NCBI GenBank assembly: GCA_036839975.1
Contig: DAISVU010000011.1
Span: 1 to 47,233 of the forward strand
Source: RGIG7111 sp036839975
GTDB taxonomy: Bacteria; Bacillota; Clostridia; Peptostreptococcales; Anaerovoracaceae
Length of the DNA: 47,233 bases
Direction: 5' to 3'
Shown here: piece after piece, positions 17,286 to 25,074 of the stretch
How positions within the stretch are numbered: the stretch's first letter is position 1
Layout: every line of letters begins with the position of its first letter
Notes under the pieces: generated by a model
Databases searched by the model: none
What the model saw: the letters and a program-made list of their open reading frames with translations, nothing else
What the model was told of the DNA's origin: nothing
Made by a program: the position numbers and the translations under genes

Positions 17286-18202
17286 CGATAGAGACGACGG
17301 GGCCTTTATGTTCAGTGGCACTTATAGACGAGCATGGCAGCGTAAAAGAAAAGATATCGGAAGGTACGTTAAAACATCTTCAGAACCTTTCCCCTATGAT
17401 GCATGCAACCTTAAACGAGAATATTGCAGGAGAGTCACATGCGGTCGGCAGAGTCGATGAGCCAGGTAATCACACGTATGATGCGTACAGCATATCAGCA
17501 GGCGGGGTGTCGATGTTTGATGAAGTTTCTGATATAGCGGTATCTGTGGGTCCCGGCTCATTTACGGGGATACGGATTGGTGTCGCAACGGCGAGAGCAC
17601 TGTCTCAGATACTGGATAAAAAACTGATATCTGTGCCGACGCTGGAAGCGTTCGGACTATATGAACTTGAAGAATTAAGTGAAACAGTCTCTGCAGAAGA
17701 TGTGATTGTCTGCCCGGTTTTCGACGCGCGGAGAGGGGGAATATACGGAGGTGCTTATAGGAAAAAAACAGGAGAACCCACAGTAGACGACATAAACGGA
17801 ACGAACCTTTCCGTCGGTGATGCCTACGAAAATTCGGAAGAAATAATTGCAGCAGGGCCTTATGATATTGATAGCTTTCTGGGAAAGCTATCAGATGGAT
17901 CCAGGGCGCGATTTATCGGTGACGGCGTGGTGCACTACGGTGAGCAGATAGATATATGGGCTAAGGAACATCATGTGGAGATCAGCTTCAGCACTAAGAC
18001 ACAGCATGCGGCAGGTGTTGCAAGATTTGCTCAGCATATGAAAGCGCATCAATATCAGTTCAAAGGCCGCACAGAGATGGATTATGAAGAGCTAGAGCCG
18101 GTGTATATGAGAAAAGCTGAAGCAGAGAGAAAATTTGAGGAAAAGAAGGCTGCCGAGAGAGCGCGGAAATACGAAGATAAAAAAACAGCTGAAAAAAATT
18201 AG
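17273..18202 (+). CDS. tsaB: tRNA threonylcarbamoyladenosine biosynthesis protein, dimerisation subunit
   Basis: The 309-residue protein starts MYILAIETTGPLCSVALID and has the ASKHA-fold segment VSVGPGSFTGIRIGVATARAL, typical of TsaB. TsaB is the inactive homologue that dimerises with TsaD. It is longer than most (about 230 residues), with an insertion near residues 50-85 and a charged C-terminal tail rich in Glu, Lys and Ala (about 280-309). The tail probably extends as a helix. The gene overlaps tsaE and precedes rimI. Confidence 0.93.
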   Translation: MYILAIETTGPLCSVALIDEHGSVKEKISEGTLKHLQNLSPMMHATLNENIAGESHAVGRVDEPGNHTYDAYSISAGGVSMFDEVSDIAVSVGPGSFTGIRIGVATARALSQILDKKLISVPTLEAFGLYELEELSETVSAEDVIVCPVFDARRGGIYGGAYRKKTGEPTVDDINGTNLSVGDAYENSEEIIAAGPYDIDSFLGKLSDGSRARFIGDGVVHYGEQIDIWAKEHHVEISFSTKTQHAAGVARFAQHMKAHQYQFKGRTEMDYEELEPVYMRKAEAERKFEEKKAAERARKYEDKKTAEKN

Positions 18203-18277
18203 GGTATACATCCGAAGATAAGCATAAAGAGGCTTGAGATTAGGCGTATGCCGGAGAACAAATGAAAGAAACGTATA

Positions 18278-18736
18278 ATGAATGAAGATGTAATCATAAG
18301 AACTGCCGAGAGCAAAGACGCCGCGCGATTGGCAGCGCTTGAAGAAATATGTTTTTCGACACCGTGGAGTGAGACTGCACTGCGAAAGGAGATAGAGGAA
18401 AACACTATCGCTAAATACATCGTTGCGGAAAAGGATGGAAGAATCGTTGGCTATGCAGGCATATGGTGCATAATTGATGAAGGGCATATAATGAATGTCG
18501 CAGTTGATCCGGCGTACAGAAACAGGCAGACAGCTACGGCTATGATGAGAGAACTTATAAGACTTATGGAGATTGCAGGGATTAAAAGATTTACACTTGA
18601 AGTGCGAAAGAGTAACGAGGCAGCGCGGGGCCTTTACAGAAAATTCGGATTTAGAGAGACCGGGATAAGGGCTGAATATTATGAAGATAACAAAGAGGAT
18701 GCGATTATAATGTGGCGCGGTAAGCTTGTATATTAA
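18278..18736 (+). CDS. rimI: Ribosomal-protein-alanine N-acetyltransferase family (GNAT)
   Basis: The 152-residue GNAT protein has IMNVAVDPAYRNRQTATAMMRELI (acetyl-CoA loop; the usual R/Q-x-x-G-x-G/A is altered to RNRQTA), LEVRKSNEAARGLYRKFGF and the closing YY-DN-ED-A-IMW segment. RimI acetylates the N-terminus of ribosomal protein S18 in E. coli. Position between tsaB and tsaD is the standard arrangement. Identification as RimI rests on that context and the LEVR-N-A--LY-K-GF pattern. Confidence 0.88.
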   Translation: MNEDVIIRTAESKDAARLAALEEICFSTPWSETALRKEIEENTIAKYIVAEKDGRIVGYAGIWCIIDEGHIMNVAVDPAYRNRQTATAMMRELIRLMEIAGIKRFTLEVRKSNEAARGLYRKFGFRETGIRAEYYEDNKEDAIIMWRGKLVY

Positions 18737-18745
18737 GGATATGAC

Positions 18746-19771
18746 ATGAAAGACGGAAAACATATTACTCTTGCAGTTGAATCAAGCTGCGATGAGACTG
18801 CTGCAGCGGTTCTCGCAGACGGCAGAGAGGTGCTGTCAAATATAATATCATCACAGATAGCGGTACACAGTGAATATGGCGGAGTTGTGCCGGAGATAGC
18901 CTCACGTCATCATCTGATAAACATAAATCACGTGGTAGACCGTGCTTTTTCGAAGGCGGGAATTACTATGGGTGAAGTCGATCTTATCGGAGTTACAAAA
19001 GGTCCTGGACTTGTGGGTGCGCTGCTGATAGGGATTGCCACGGCAAAGGCTTTTTCGCTTGCATGCGGGAAACCGCTGATAGGCGTGCATCACATACAGG
19101 GACATATCAGCGCCAATTATATAGAACATAAAGAACTGGAGCCTCCATTCATGTCACTTGTGGTATCAGGCGGACACACCGCTATAATAGATGTTAAGGA
19201 CTATGATGAATTCAGGGTAGTCGGAAGTACAAGAGATGATGCGGCAGGCGAAGCATTTGATAAAGTGGCGCGCGTATTGGGGCTCGGGTACCCCGGCGGT
19301 CCGTTTATAGACAGGATCGCAAAGGAAGGGGATCCGGAAGCTGTGTATTTCAAAAGACCTTTTCTTGATAAGGGAAGCTGGGATTTCAGCTTCAGCGGTA
19401 TAAAAACGGGCGTATTGAACTATGTTAATTCAGAAAAACAAAAAAGGCGTGAAATAAATATCGCAGATACGGCGGCAAGCTTTCAGCAGGCAGTTCTGGA
19501 TGTTATAGTTACAAAGGCTGTTGACGCGGCATTGAATATGAATGAAAGCAGACTGGTACTTGCAGGAGGTGTTGCAGCGAACAGCAGATTGAGAGAAATG
19601 CTCAATGAAGCTTGCCGGACCGCAGACATTGCCCTGTATTGTCCGTCCCCTATACTGTGTACAGATAATGCAGCTATGATGGGATGTGCGGCATATTACA
19701 GAGCTCAAAAAGGGTATTTTGACGGTCTTGATATGGACGCTTATGCACAGCTTGACATCGAAAGCGCATAA
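18746..19771 (+). CDS. tsaD: tRNA N6-adenosine threonylcarbamoyltransferase
   Basis: The 341-residue catalytic subunit transfers the threonylcarbamoyl group to A37 of tRNA. It starts with LAVESSCDETAAAVL and has the metal-binding HxxxH (H116-IQG-H120), FMSLVVSGGHTAI, DDAAGEAFDKVAR, LGYPGGP and the DFSFSGIKT segment. LAGGVAANSRLRE and DNAAMMG close the ASKHA fold. Length and order are canonical. It lies 9 bases after rimI and completes tsaE-tsaB-rimI-tsaD; TsaC is not in this window. Confidence 0.97.
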   Translation: MKDGKHITLAVESSCDETAAAVLADGREVLSNIISSQIAVHSEYGGVVPEIASRHHLININHVVDRAFSKAGITMGEVDLIGVTKGPGLVGALLIGIATAKAFSLACGKPLIGVHHIQGHISANYIEHKELEPPFMSLVVSGGHTAIIDVKDYDEFRVVGSTRDDAAGEAFDKVARVLGLGYPGGPFIDRIAKEGDPEAVYFKRPFLDKGSWDFSFSGIKTGVLNYVNSEKQKRREINIADTAASFQQAVLDVIVTKAVDAALNMNESRLVLAGGVAANSRLREMLNEACRTADIALYCPSPILCTDNAAMMGCAAYYRAQKGYFDGLDMDAYAQLDIESA

Positions 19772-19844
19772 AAAATTCCTTAGCTTTAACCAAGATTACG
19801 ACAGAGTCTGTAAAATGCATAAGCAGTGATAATAAAAAGTATCA

Positions 19845-21833
19845 ATGGTAATAATCAGTGTAAAGAATATAACAAAAAAGTATGGAACGGACATAATCCT
19901 GAAGGATGTTTCTTTTCATGTGGAAAAGGGTGACCGCATAGGTATCGTAGGAATAAACGGAGCAGGGAAAACGACACTTCTGAAGATACTGGCAGGAGAG
20001 CTTGAAGCCGACAGCGGAGAGAAATATATATCAAGAGATACCACAATCGGATATTTAAAGCAAAATGATGACTTTAAATCACAAAATACTGTGGCGGAAG
20101 AGGTGGAAAAAATATTTGCGCCGCTTAAAAAGCTGGAAGAAAAAATTAATCATATGACGGCCAGGGCGGCGGAGCTTTATTCAACAGGGAATGCAGTAGA
20201 GGCTTCCGCTATCCTAGAAAAATGCACCGTACTGAGAGATGAGTTTGAGGCAAAGGGCGGTTATACATATAAAAGTGAGATGAAGGGCGTCCTTAAGAGC
20301 ATGGCGTTTGATAAAAGCTATTATGATAAAAAACCGATCGACACGCTTAGCGGAGGTGAACGAACAAGACTTTCGATGGCATGTCTTCTTTTAAAAAAGC
20401 CGGATGTTTTTTTTCTTGATGAGCCGACCAATCATCTTGATATCGGGACGCTCAGGTGGCTTGAACAGTATCTTAAGGGATATCCGGGCACGATCATAGT
20501 AGTATCGCATGACAGATATTTTCTGAACAGCATAGTCAAAAAAATCTTTGATATTGAAAATCATAAATTGGATATATATAAAGGAAATTATATGTACTAC
20601 GCGCAGGAAAAGATGCGCCGCAGAGAGGAGGCGCTTAGGAGATATGGGAAACAGCAGACAGAGATAAAACGGCAGGAAGAGATGGTCCGCCGCATGAAAC
20701 AGCGCGGTACCGAAAAACTTGCAAAGAGAGCCCTCTCACGTGAAAAAAAACTAGATGCCATGGAAATGATTGAAAAGCCGTCAGCCACAGACCGTAGAAT
20801 GAATATACATTTCAAAGAAGAATACAAAAGCGGTACGGACGTATATATTGCGGAAGGCCTTTCAAAAGGTTTCGGCTTCGGCAGGAACAGGCGTGAGCTG
20901 TTTAAGGATGTAGACTTCGATATAAAACGGGGTGAACGCATATGCATTGTCAGTGCAAACGGCATCGGAAAGACAACCCTGCTTAAGATAATAACGGATG
21001 AATTAAGGCCTGACAGCGGAACACTGAAAAAAGGACATAATGTTGAAGCCAGCTACTATGATCAGACGCAGGAACGTCTTACGGGAAGCAACACGCTTCT
21101 GGAAGAGCTGACGCAGTCGTACCGACTGTATTCAGAGACTGAGATGCGTTCAATTCTGGGGAGATTTATGTTTACAGAAGACACGGTATTCCTCCCGGTG
21201 GATGCATTAAGCGGAGGCGAAAAGGCAAGACTTGCACTCGTAAAGCTCATGCTTTCAGGTGCAAACGTTTTAGTAATGGATGAGCCGACTAATCATCTTG
21301 ATATAGAGTCAAAGGAAGTATTTGAAGAAGCGTTGCTTGAATTTCCGGGGACGATTATCACTGTATCGCACGACAGATATTTTCTGAACAGGATACCGAC
21401 CAGAATACTCGAACTCGGGCGCAGCGGGCTTACAGAATACATTGGCAAGTATGACTATTATGTTGAGAAGAAGCAGCAGATGCTCTCCTCGGGCAGAGCA
21501 TACCTCGATAAGATGCGTGCTGAAACAGGCGCACCGGAGGATAGTGAACAAATTGCAGCGGCGGAAAACAGAAAGTTTTCCAATCAGGAGAGGCGCAGAC
21601 TTAAAAAAGAGGAGGAAGCCAGGGCAAGAAGAAAAAGACGCGCCAAGGAAAAACTTGAAAAAGAGATCGAATTTCTTGAGAATGAAAACCGAGTAATAGA
21701 AGCGGAAATGATGAAGACCGGTATTATGACCGACCATGAAAAACTCTCGGAGCTGTCGGAGCGCCTGAACGGCAATAAAGACCTTCTCGAAATAAAATAT
21801 GATGAGTGGGTCGAACTTCAGGACGAGGTGTAA
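19845..21833 (+). CDS. ABC-F family ATP-binding protein
   Basis: The 662-residue soluble protein has two ABC domains: Walker A VGINGAGKTTLLK and SANGIGKTTLLK, signatures LSGGERTRLSM and LSGGEKARLAL, and Walker B LDEPTNHLDI and MDEPTNHLDI. The charged linker of about 80 residues between them is the ABC-F hallmark. A basic helical C-terminal extension (about 560-662) suggests a coiled coil. No membrane domain is present. ABC-F proteins act in the ribosome E site to relieve stalled translation or, in some subgroups, give antibiotic resistance; the linker does not let me pick. The ribosome binding site is weak. Confidence 0.93.
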   Translation: MVIISVKNITKKYGTDIILKDVSFHVEKGDRIGIVGINGAGKTTLLKILAGELEADSGEKYISRDTTIGYLKQNDDFKSQNTVAEEVEKIFAPLKKLEEKINHMTARAAELYSTGNAVEASAILEKCTVLRDEFEAKGGYTYKSEMKGVLKSMAFDKSYYDKKPIDTLSGGERTRLSMACLLLKKPDVFFLDEPTNHLDIGTLRWLEQYLKGYPGTIIVVSHDRYFLNSIVKKIFDIENHKLDIYKGNYMYYAQEKMRRREEALRRYGKQQTEIKRQEEMVRRMKQRGTEKLAKRALSREKKLDAMEMIEKPSATDRRMNIHFKEEYKSGTDVYIAEGLSKGFGFGRNRRELFKDVDFDIKRGERICIVSANGIGKTTLLKIITDELRPDSGTLKKGHNVEASYYDQTQERLTGSNTLLEELTQSYRLYSETEMRSILGRFMFTEDTVFLPVDALSGGEKARLALVKLMLSGANVLVMDEPTNHLDIESKEVFEEALLEFPGTIITVSHDRYFLNRIPTRILELGRSGLTEYIGKYDYYVEKKQQMLSSGRAYLDKMRAETGAPEDSEQIAAAENRKFSNQERRRLKKEEEARARRKRRAKEKLEKEIEFLENENRVIEAEMMKTGIMTDHEKLSELSERLNGNKDLLEIKYDEWVELQDEV

Positions 21834-21915
21834 AATTTTCAATAAATCGTTGCAATACCAACATTTCTTGATTATAATGTGGATGTGTCACGAATTGATT
21901 TGGGAGGTACTATTT

Positions 21916-22143
21916 ATGGTTTTTGATAAACTGAAGGAAATTATTGCGGAACAGCTGAACATCGAAGGTGCTTCTATTAACCCGGATACAAACCTGATGA
22001 AAGATCTTGAAGCTGATTCACTTGATGCGGTGGAGATAATCATGGCTCTTGAAGAGGAGTATGATATAGAAATACCTGATGAAGAAGCGGAAAGATTCCA
22101 GACGGTGGAGGACATAGTCAAATATGTTGAAGCCAACATATAA
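21916..22143 (+). CDS. acpP: Acyl carrier protein
   Basis: The 75-residue acidic protein contains DLEADSLDAVEIIM, with Ser35 as the phosphopantetheine site, and EEYDIEIPDEEAERF. It carries acyl chains in fatty acid synthesis. The ATG at 21916 follows GGGAGG by about 8 bases. In-frame codons upstream to 21799 overlap the ABC-F gene and are not needed. It stands alone here, without fab genes next to it, and is closed by its own terminator. Confidence 0.95.
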   Translation: MVFDKLKEIIAEQLNIEGASINPDTNLMKDLEADSLDAVEIIMALEEEYDIEIPDEEAERFQTVEDIVKYVEANI

Positions 22144-22162
22144 AAATCGGAAATTAAACGAC

Positions 22163-22184
22163 GCCGTCTTCACAGGCGGCTTTT
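22163..22184 (+). terminator. Rho-independent terminator after acpP
   Basis: A 6-bp stem GCCGTC/GGCGGC (one G-T pair) with loop TTCACA is followed by TTTTAATTATT, 20 bases past the stop. Confidence 0.75.
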
Positions 22185-22231
22185 AATTATTGTGCTGCTG
22201 ATATTTACAATACATGATTTATACGTAGAAG

Positions 22232-22257
22232 CTGCAGCCTTAGAACAGAGGCTGCAG
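22232..22257 (+). promoter_or_regulatory. Hairpin in the rex leader
   Basis: CTGCAGCCT and AGGCTGCAG form a perfect 9-bp stem with an 8-base loop, 20 bases before the rex start. There is no T-run, so it is not a terminator. It may be an mRNA stability or control element. Confidence 0.45.
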
Positions 22258-22276
22258 ACAATGGAAAGGTGCAGTT

Positions 22277-22948
22277 ATGAAAAAAGACACAAAGATATCC
22301 AATGCTGTTATCAAGCGCCTGCCGAGATACAGAAGATATCTTAAGGAACTTAAGAAAAAAGGTGTTGACAAGATTTCGTCCAATGAATTTTCATGTCTTA
22401 TAGGATATACGGCTTCACAGATACGACAGGATCTCAACAGTTTCGGTGGATTTGGACAGCAGGGATACGGATATAATATAGAATGACTTTATAATGAAAT
22501 AAGCGTGATACTGGGACTGGATCAGAGTTATAAAATGGTTGTAGTAGGAGTCGGCAACCTTGGGACTGCAATAGCAAATCATACATCATATTATAAAACA
22601 GGTTTTGTTATAGACGGCGTATTTGAAGTGTCGCCATCGCTTATCGGAACACAGATAAACGGGGTAACAGTTCAGGATTATGAAAATGTAGTCAATTTTG
22701 TTGAGGAAAACAATACTGACATCGGTATAATATGCACAGGTAAGGAAGTGGCGCAGGAAGTAGCGGACAGACTTTGTTTTGCGGGCGTCAGGGGTATATG
22801 GAATTTTGCGCCTGTAGATATAGAGGTTCCCGATTATGTTGCGCTTGAAAATGTTCATATAAGCGACAGCCTCCATTCGCTGGCATATCATATGAATATG
22901 CGAAAGAAGGCGGAAGCCGAAAAGCTGAAAAAAGCGCAAAATAAATAA
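22277..22948 (+). pseudogene. rex: Redox-sensing repressor Rex, interrupted by an in-frame UGA
   Basis: Rex senses the NADH/NAD ratio and represses fermentation genes. Codons 1-69 encode the winged-helix domain (ISNAVIKRLPRYRRYLKELK, YTASQIRQDLNSFGGFGQQGYGY). The Rossmann domain begins after it (VVVGVGNLGTAIANH) and runs to a normal C-terminus. A TGA at 22484-22486 separates them, but the frame is unchanged: GYNIE, TGA, LYNEISVILGLD, exactly as in intact Rex. So a single codon is nonsense and nothing else is damaged. The GTG at 22505 has no good ribosome binding site. Options are a recent mutation, a base-call error or UGA read-through. GGAAAGG precedes the start. Confidence 0.85.
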
Positions 22949-22970
22949 CCGTTTCTTACGAAACGGTTAT
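22945..22970 (-). terminator. Terminator of the ferredoxin gene
   Basis: A perfect 11-bp stem (22945-22955 with 22960-22970) with loop TTAC lies between the convergent rex and ferredoxin genes. On the minus strand it is followed by a T-rich tract (TTATTTT), so it mainly serves the ferredoxin transcript. The rex stop codon falls inside the stem. Confidence 0.75.
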
Positions 22971-22981
22971 AAAAAGTTGTC

Positions 22982-23155
22982 TTAGCCTTGCTTTGGAGCG
23001 TCAACTGGACAATTGCCAGTACAAGCGCCACAATCAATACAAGTAGCTGCATCAATAACGTATGTGCCATCACCTTCGGAAATAGCATCTACAGGGCAGT
23101 CCGCCATGCAAGCTCCGCAGCTGATGCACGCATTAGCGTCGATTACATATGCCAT
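22982..23155 (-). CDS. 2[4Fe-4S] ferredoxin
   Basis: The 57-residue electron carrier is found by direct reading of the minus strand. Two CxxCxxCxxxCP clusters are intact: CISCGACMADCP (Cys10-20) and CIDCGACTGNCP (Cys39-49), with the internal pseudo-symmetry of clostridial ferredoxins. It would serve anaerobic metabolism in the cytoplasm. AAGGAGG lies 8 bases before the ATG. It faces rex and diverges from the glycosylase gene. Confidence 0.97.
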   Translation of the reverse strand: MAYVIDANACISCGACMADCPVDAISEGDGTYVIDAATCIDCGACTGNCPVDAPKQG

Positions 23156-23179
23156 AGTAAAACCTCCTTCTAGTAAATA

Positions 23180-23195
23180 TACGGAAACATCCGTA
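23180..23195. promoter_or_regulatory. Palindrome in the ferredoxin leader
   Basis: TACGGA and TCCGTA form a perfect 6-bp inverted repeat around AACA, between the promoter and start of the ferredoxin gene. It may be an operator or a leader hairpin. Confidence 0.4.
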
Positions 23196-23208
23196 AACGT
23201 CTAGAGCA

Positions 23209-23237
23209 ATTATAACATCGGGATATATATAATTCAA
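23209..23237 (-). promoter_or_regulatory. Promoter of the ferredoxin gene
   Basis: On the minus strand TTGAAT (23237-23232), 17 bases, then TATAAT (23214-23209). The strong -10 and ideal spacing suit a highly expressed ferredoxin. Confidence 0.75.
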
Positions 23238-23353
23238 GATGAAAGTTCAAGTAATAACAGAAAAGCGTAAATGCGCGTAAACTGCCGCGGACGACGCTTC
23301 TGTAAGACTGGAAAACAAAGGCTCTCTTTTTTTATGCATACGGTGGAGCGGAT

Positions 23354-24415
23354 ATGACGGGCAAAAAAGAATTTATGATATCGGAAGGTATAGATGGAGA
23401 AATAATAATAGGCGGCATAAGGGATTTTAACCTTATGCACATCTTTGAATGCGGTCAATGTTTCAGATTCAATAAGGAAGAGAATGACGGGTCATATACG
23501 GGAACTGCATTCGGACGGGTTATAAATGTTGAGTTTGAAAAGACCTGCTCCTGTGACCGGTTAAATAACAGGAGAAGAATATGCACAGGCAGACGGGATG
23601 GATGTACAGGAGGAAAGCTCATAATCAGAAACAGCAGCTGCAGGGATGTGGAAAAAATATGGATCCCCTTTTTTGATCTGGGAAGAGATTATGGAAAAAT
23701 TAAGAACGATTTAATCAAAAATGATGAGAATCTGGCAGGGGCAGTTGAATTCGGGTGCGGCATAAGGATTCTGAAGCAAGATCCGTGGGAAACTATCATT
23801 TCATTCATAATCTCTCAGAACAACAATATACCGAGAATAAAAAAATGCATTGAATCGATTGCGGATAATTTCGGAAAGTTCGCCGGTGAGTATAACGGGC
23901 AAAAATTCAATTCACTGCCTGCGCCTGAAGAACTTGCGAAGCTAAGCATAGAAGATCTTTCAGTTTGCAGGATGGGATACAGGGCGAAATACCTCATAGA
24001 GACAGCAAAGAAAATCACTTTTGACGGAATACAACATCTATACTCGATGGCGGGAAAGAGCATTGAAAGCAGTGCACATGCACGCATCGAAGACACAAAT
24101 TCCGGTGAGGCAGGTTTGGCGCCCGGCGGAGCTGCATCAGAAGAGGCAGGCTCTAACGGTGCAAGAGATGAACTCGCAGATTATATAATGAGCCTTTCCG
24201 GGGTAGGTCCTAAAGTTGCAAACTGCATACTTCTTTTTTCAATGGGGCAATACGACAGATTTCCGATCGATGTGTGGATGCGGAGAGCAATGGCTGAACT
24301 CTATGATATAGATGAAACTGATGATACCGCGATGCAGAAGATTGCTGAAGAGGAATACGGAGAGGTGCGCGGCATTGTACAGCAGTACATATTCTATTAC
24401 ATGAGGAACAGATAA
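23354..24415 (+). CDS. OGG1-type 8-oxoguanine DNA glycosylase/lyase
   Basis: The 353-residue protein has the OGG N-terminal segment (DFNLMHIFECGQCFRF) and a helix-hairpin-helix GPD core with DPWETIISFIISQNNNIPRIK. It contains LSGVGPKVANC with K287 as the Schiff-base lysine, and FPIDVWMRR with D306. The 19-residue K-to-D distance equals that of human OGG1 (K249-D268). It would remove 8-oxoguanine from DNA. Between the helix at about 235 and the hairpin it carries a 30-residue Ser/Gly/Ala/Glu-rich insertion. GGAGCGGAT precedes the ATG. Confidence 0.88.
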   Translation: MTGKKEFMISEGIDGEIIIGGIRDFNLMHIFECGQCFRFNKEENDGSYTGTAFGRVINVEFEKTCSCDRLNNRRRICTGRRDGCTGGKLIIRNSSCRDVEKIWIPFFDLGRDYGKIKNDLIKNDENLAGAVEFGCGIRILKQDPWETIISFIISQNNNIPRIKKCIESIADNFGKFAGEYNGQKFNSLPAPEELAKLSIEDLSVCRMGYRAKYLIETAKKITFDGIQHLYSMAGKSIESSAHARIEDTNSGEAGLAPGGAASEEAGSNGARDELADYIMSLSGVGPKVANCILLFSMGQYDRFPIDVWMRRAMAELYDIDETDDTAMQKIAEEEYGEVRGIVQQYIFYYMRNR

Positions 24416-24434
24416 AATAAAATAAGAAAAAGTC

Positions 24435-24463
24435 TTGACAAGTTATAACAATAGTTGTACATT
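24435..24463 (+). promoter_or_regulatory. groESL promoter
   Basis: A perfect TTGACA (24435-24440) is followed after 17 bases by TACATT (24458-24463), just upstream of the CIRCE operator. The -10 box is only a partial match. Confidence 0.65.
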
Positions 24464-24467
24464 ATAG

Positions 24468-24494
24468 TTAGCACTCAGACCTAATGAGTGCTAA
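24468..24494. promoter_or_regulatory. CIRCE operator (HrcA site)
   Basis: TTAGCACTC, nine bases, GAGTGCTAA is the exact CIRCE consensus. HrcA, itself dependent on GroEL, represses groESL here until heat or misfolded protein titrates GroEL. The hrcA gene is outside the window. Confidence 0.97.
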
Positions 24495-24679
24495 CAAGCA
24501 AAATAATTTCTACAATACCTCTGCGGCTTGGGGAAACGGCCGGAAAGGGCGGTAGAAATTTTATAATGGAAAAAAGTCGGTTTTGTCGAATGGCAGTTGC
24601 AGGCTTTTTAGTAAAAGGAAATATCGGCATGGATATTTCCCTTGTCAAAACAAATAAAATAAAGCAAAGGAGAATAAAC

Positions 24680-24958
24680 ATGAGTTTTGGAATCAAGCCA
24701 CTTGGCGACAGAGTCGTTATCAAGAGGGAAGAAGCAGAAGAAAAGACTGAGAGCGGCATAATCCTTACATCCCAGTCAAAGGAAAAACCTCAGATCGCAG
24801 AGGTCATAGCAGTAGGACCGGGAGAAGAAGATCATCCTGTAACCGTAAAGCCGGGAGACAGAGTAATATTTTCTCAGTACGGCGGACTCGAGATAAAGTA
24901 TCAGGGTGAGCAGTATATAATTCTTACACAGCGTGATATATTTGCAACTATAGATTAA
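24680..24958 (+). CDS. groES: Co-chaperonin GroES
   Basis: The 92-residue protein starts MSFGIKPLGDRVVIKREEAEEKT, contains the mobile loop (ESGIILTSQSKEKPQ) and ends ILTQRDIFATID. As a heptamer it caps the GroEL barrel. The start is fixed by AAGGAG six bases before the ATG. The frame is open upstream to 24488 but that region is the leader. It lies downstream of CIRCE and is the first gene of groES-groEL. Confidence 0.98.
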   Translation: MSFGIKPLGDRVVIKREEAEEKTESGIILTSQSKEKPQIAEVIAVGPGEEDHPVTVKPGDRVIFSQYGGLEIKYQGEQYIILTQRDIFATID

Positions 24959-25074
24959 TGAAAACAGAGATCGTTTGATTTTTGCCGGCTCAGCATAAAT
25001 ATACGGCAACATATCGATCAATATAACGTCAGCAAACGAAAAGATGACGGACAAATGGAAGGAAGGTAGCTTAA

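Noticed and set aside
16818..17321. 167-codon minus-strand frame
   Set aside because: It is antisense to tsaE, whose motifs are unmistakable.
22484..22540. SECIS element that would make the rex UGA a selenocysteine codon
   Set aside because: Only a 4-bp TGAT/ATCA pairing is visible downstream, too weak for a bacterial SECIS.
23161..23353. Rex operator controlling the ferredoxin gene
   Set aside because: No TTGTTAA-type inverted repeat like known Rex sites was seen; the TACGGA/TCCGTA dyad does not resemble it.
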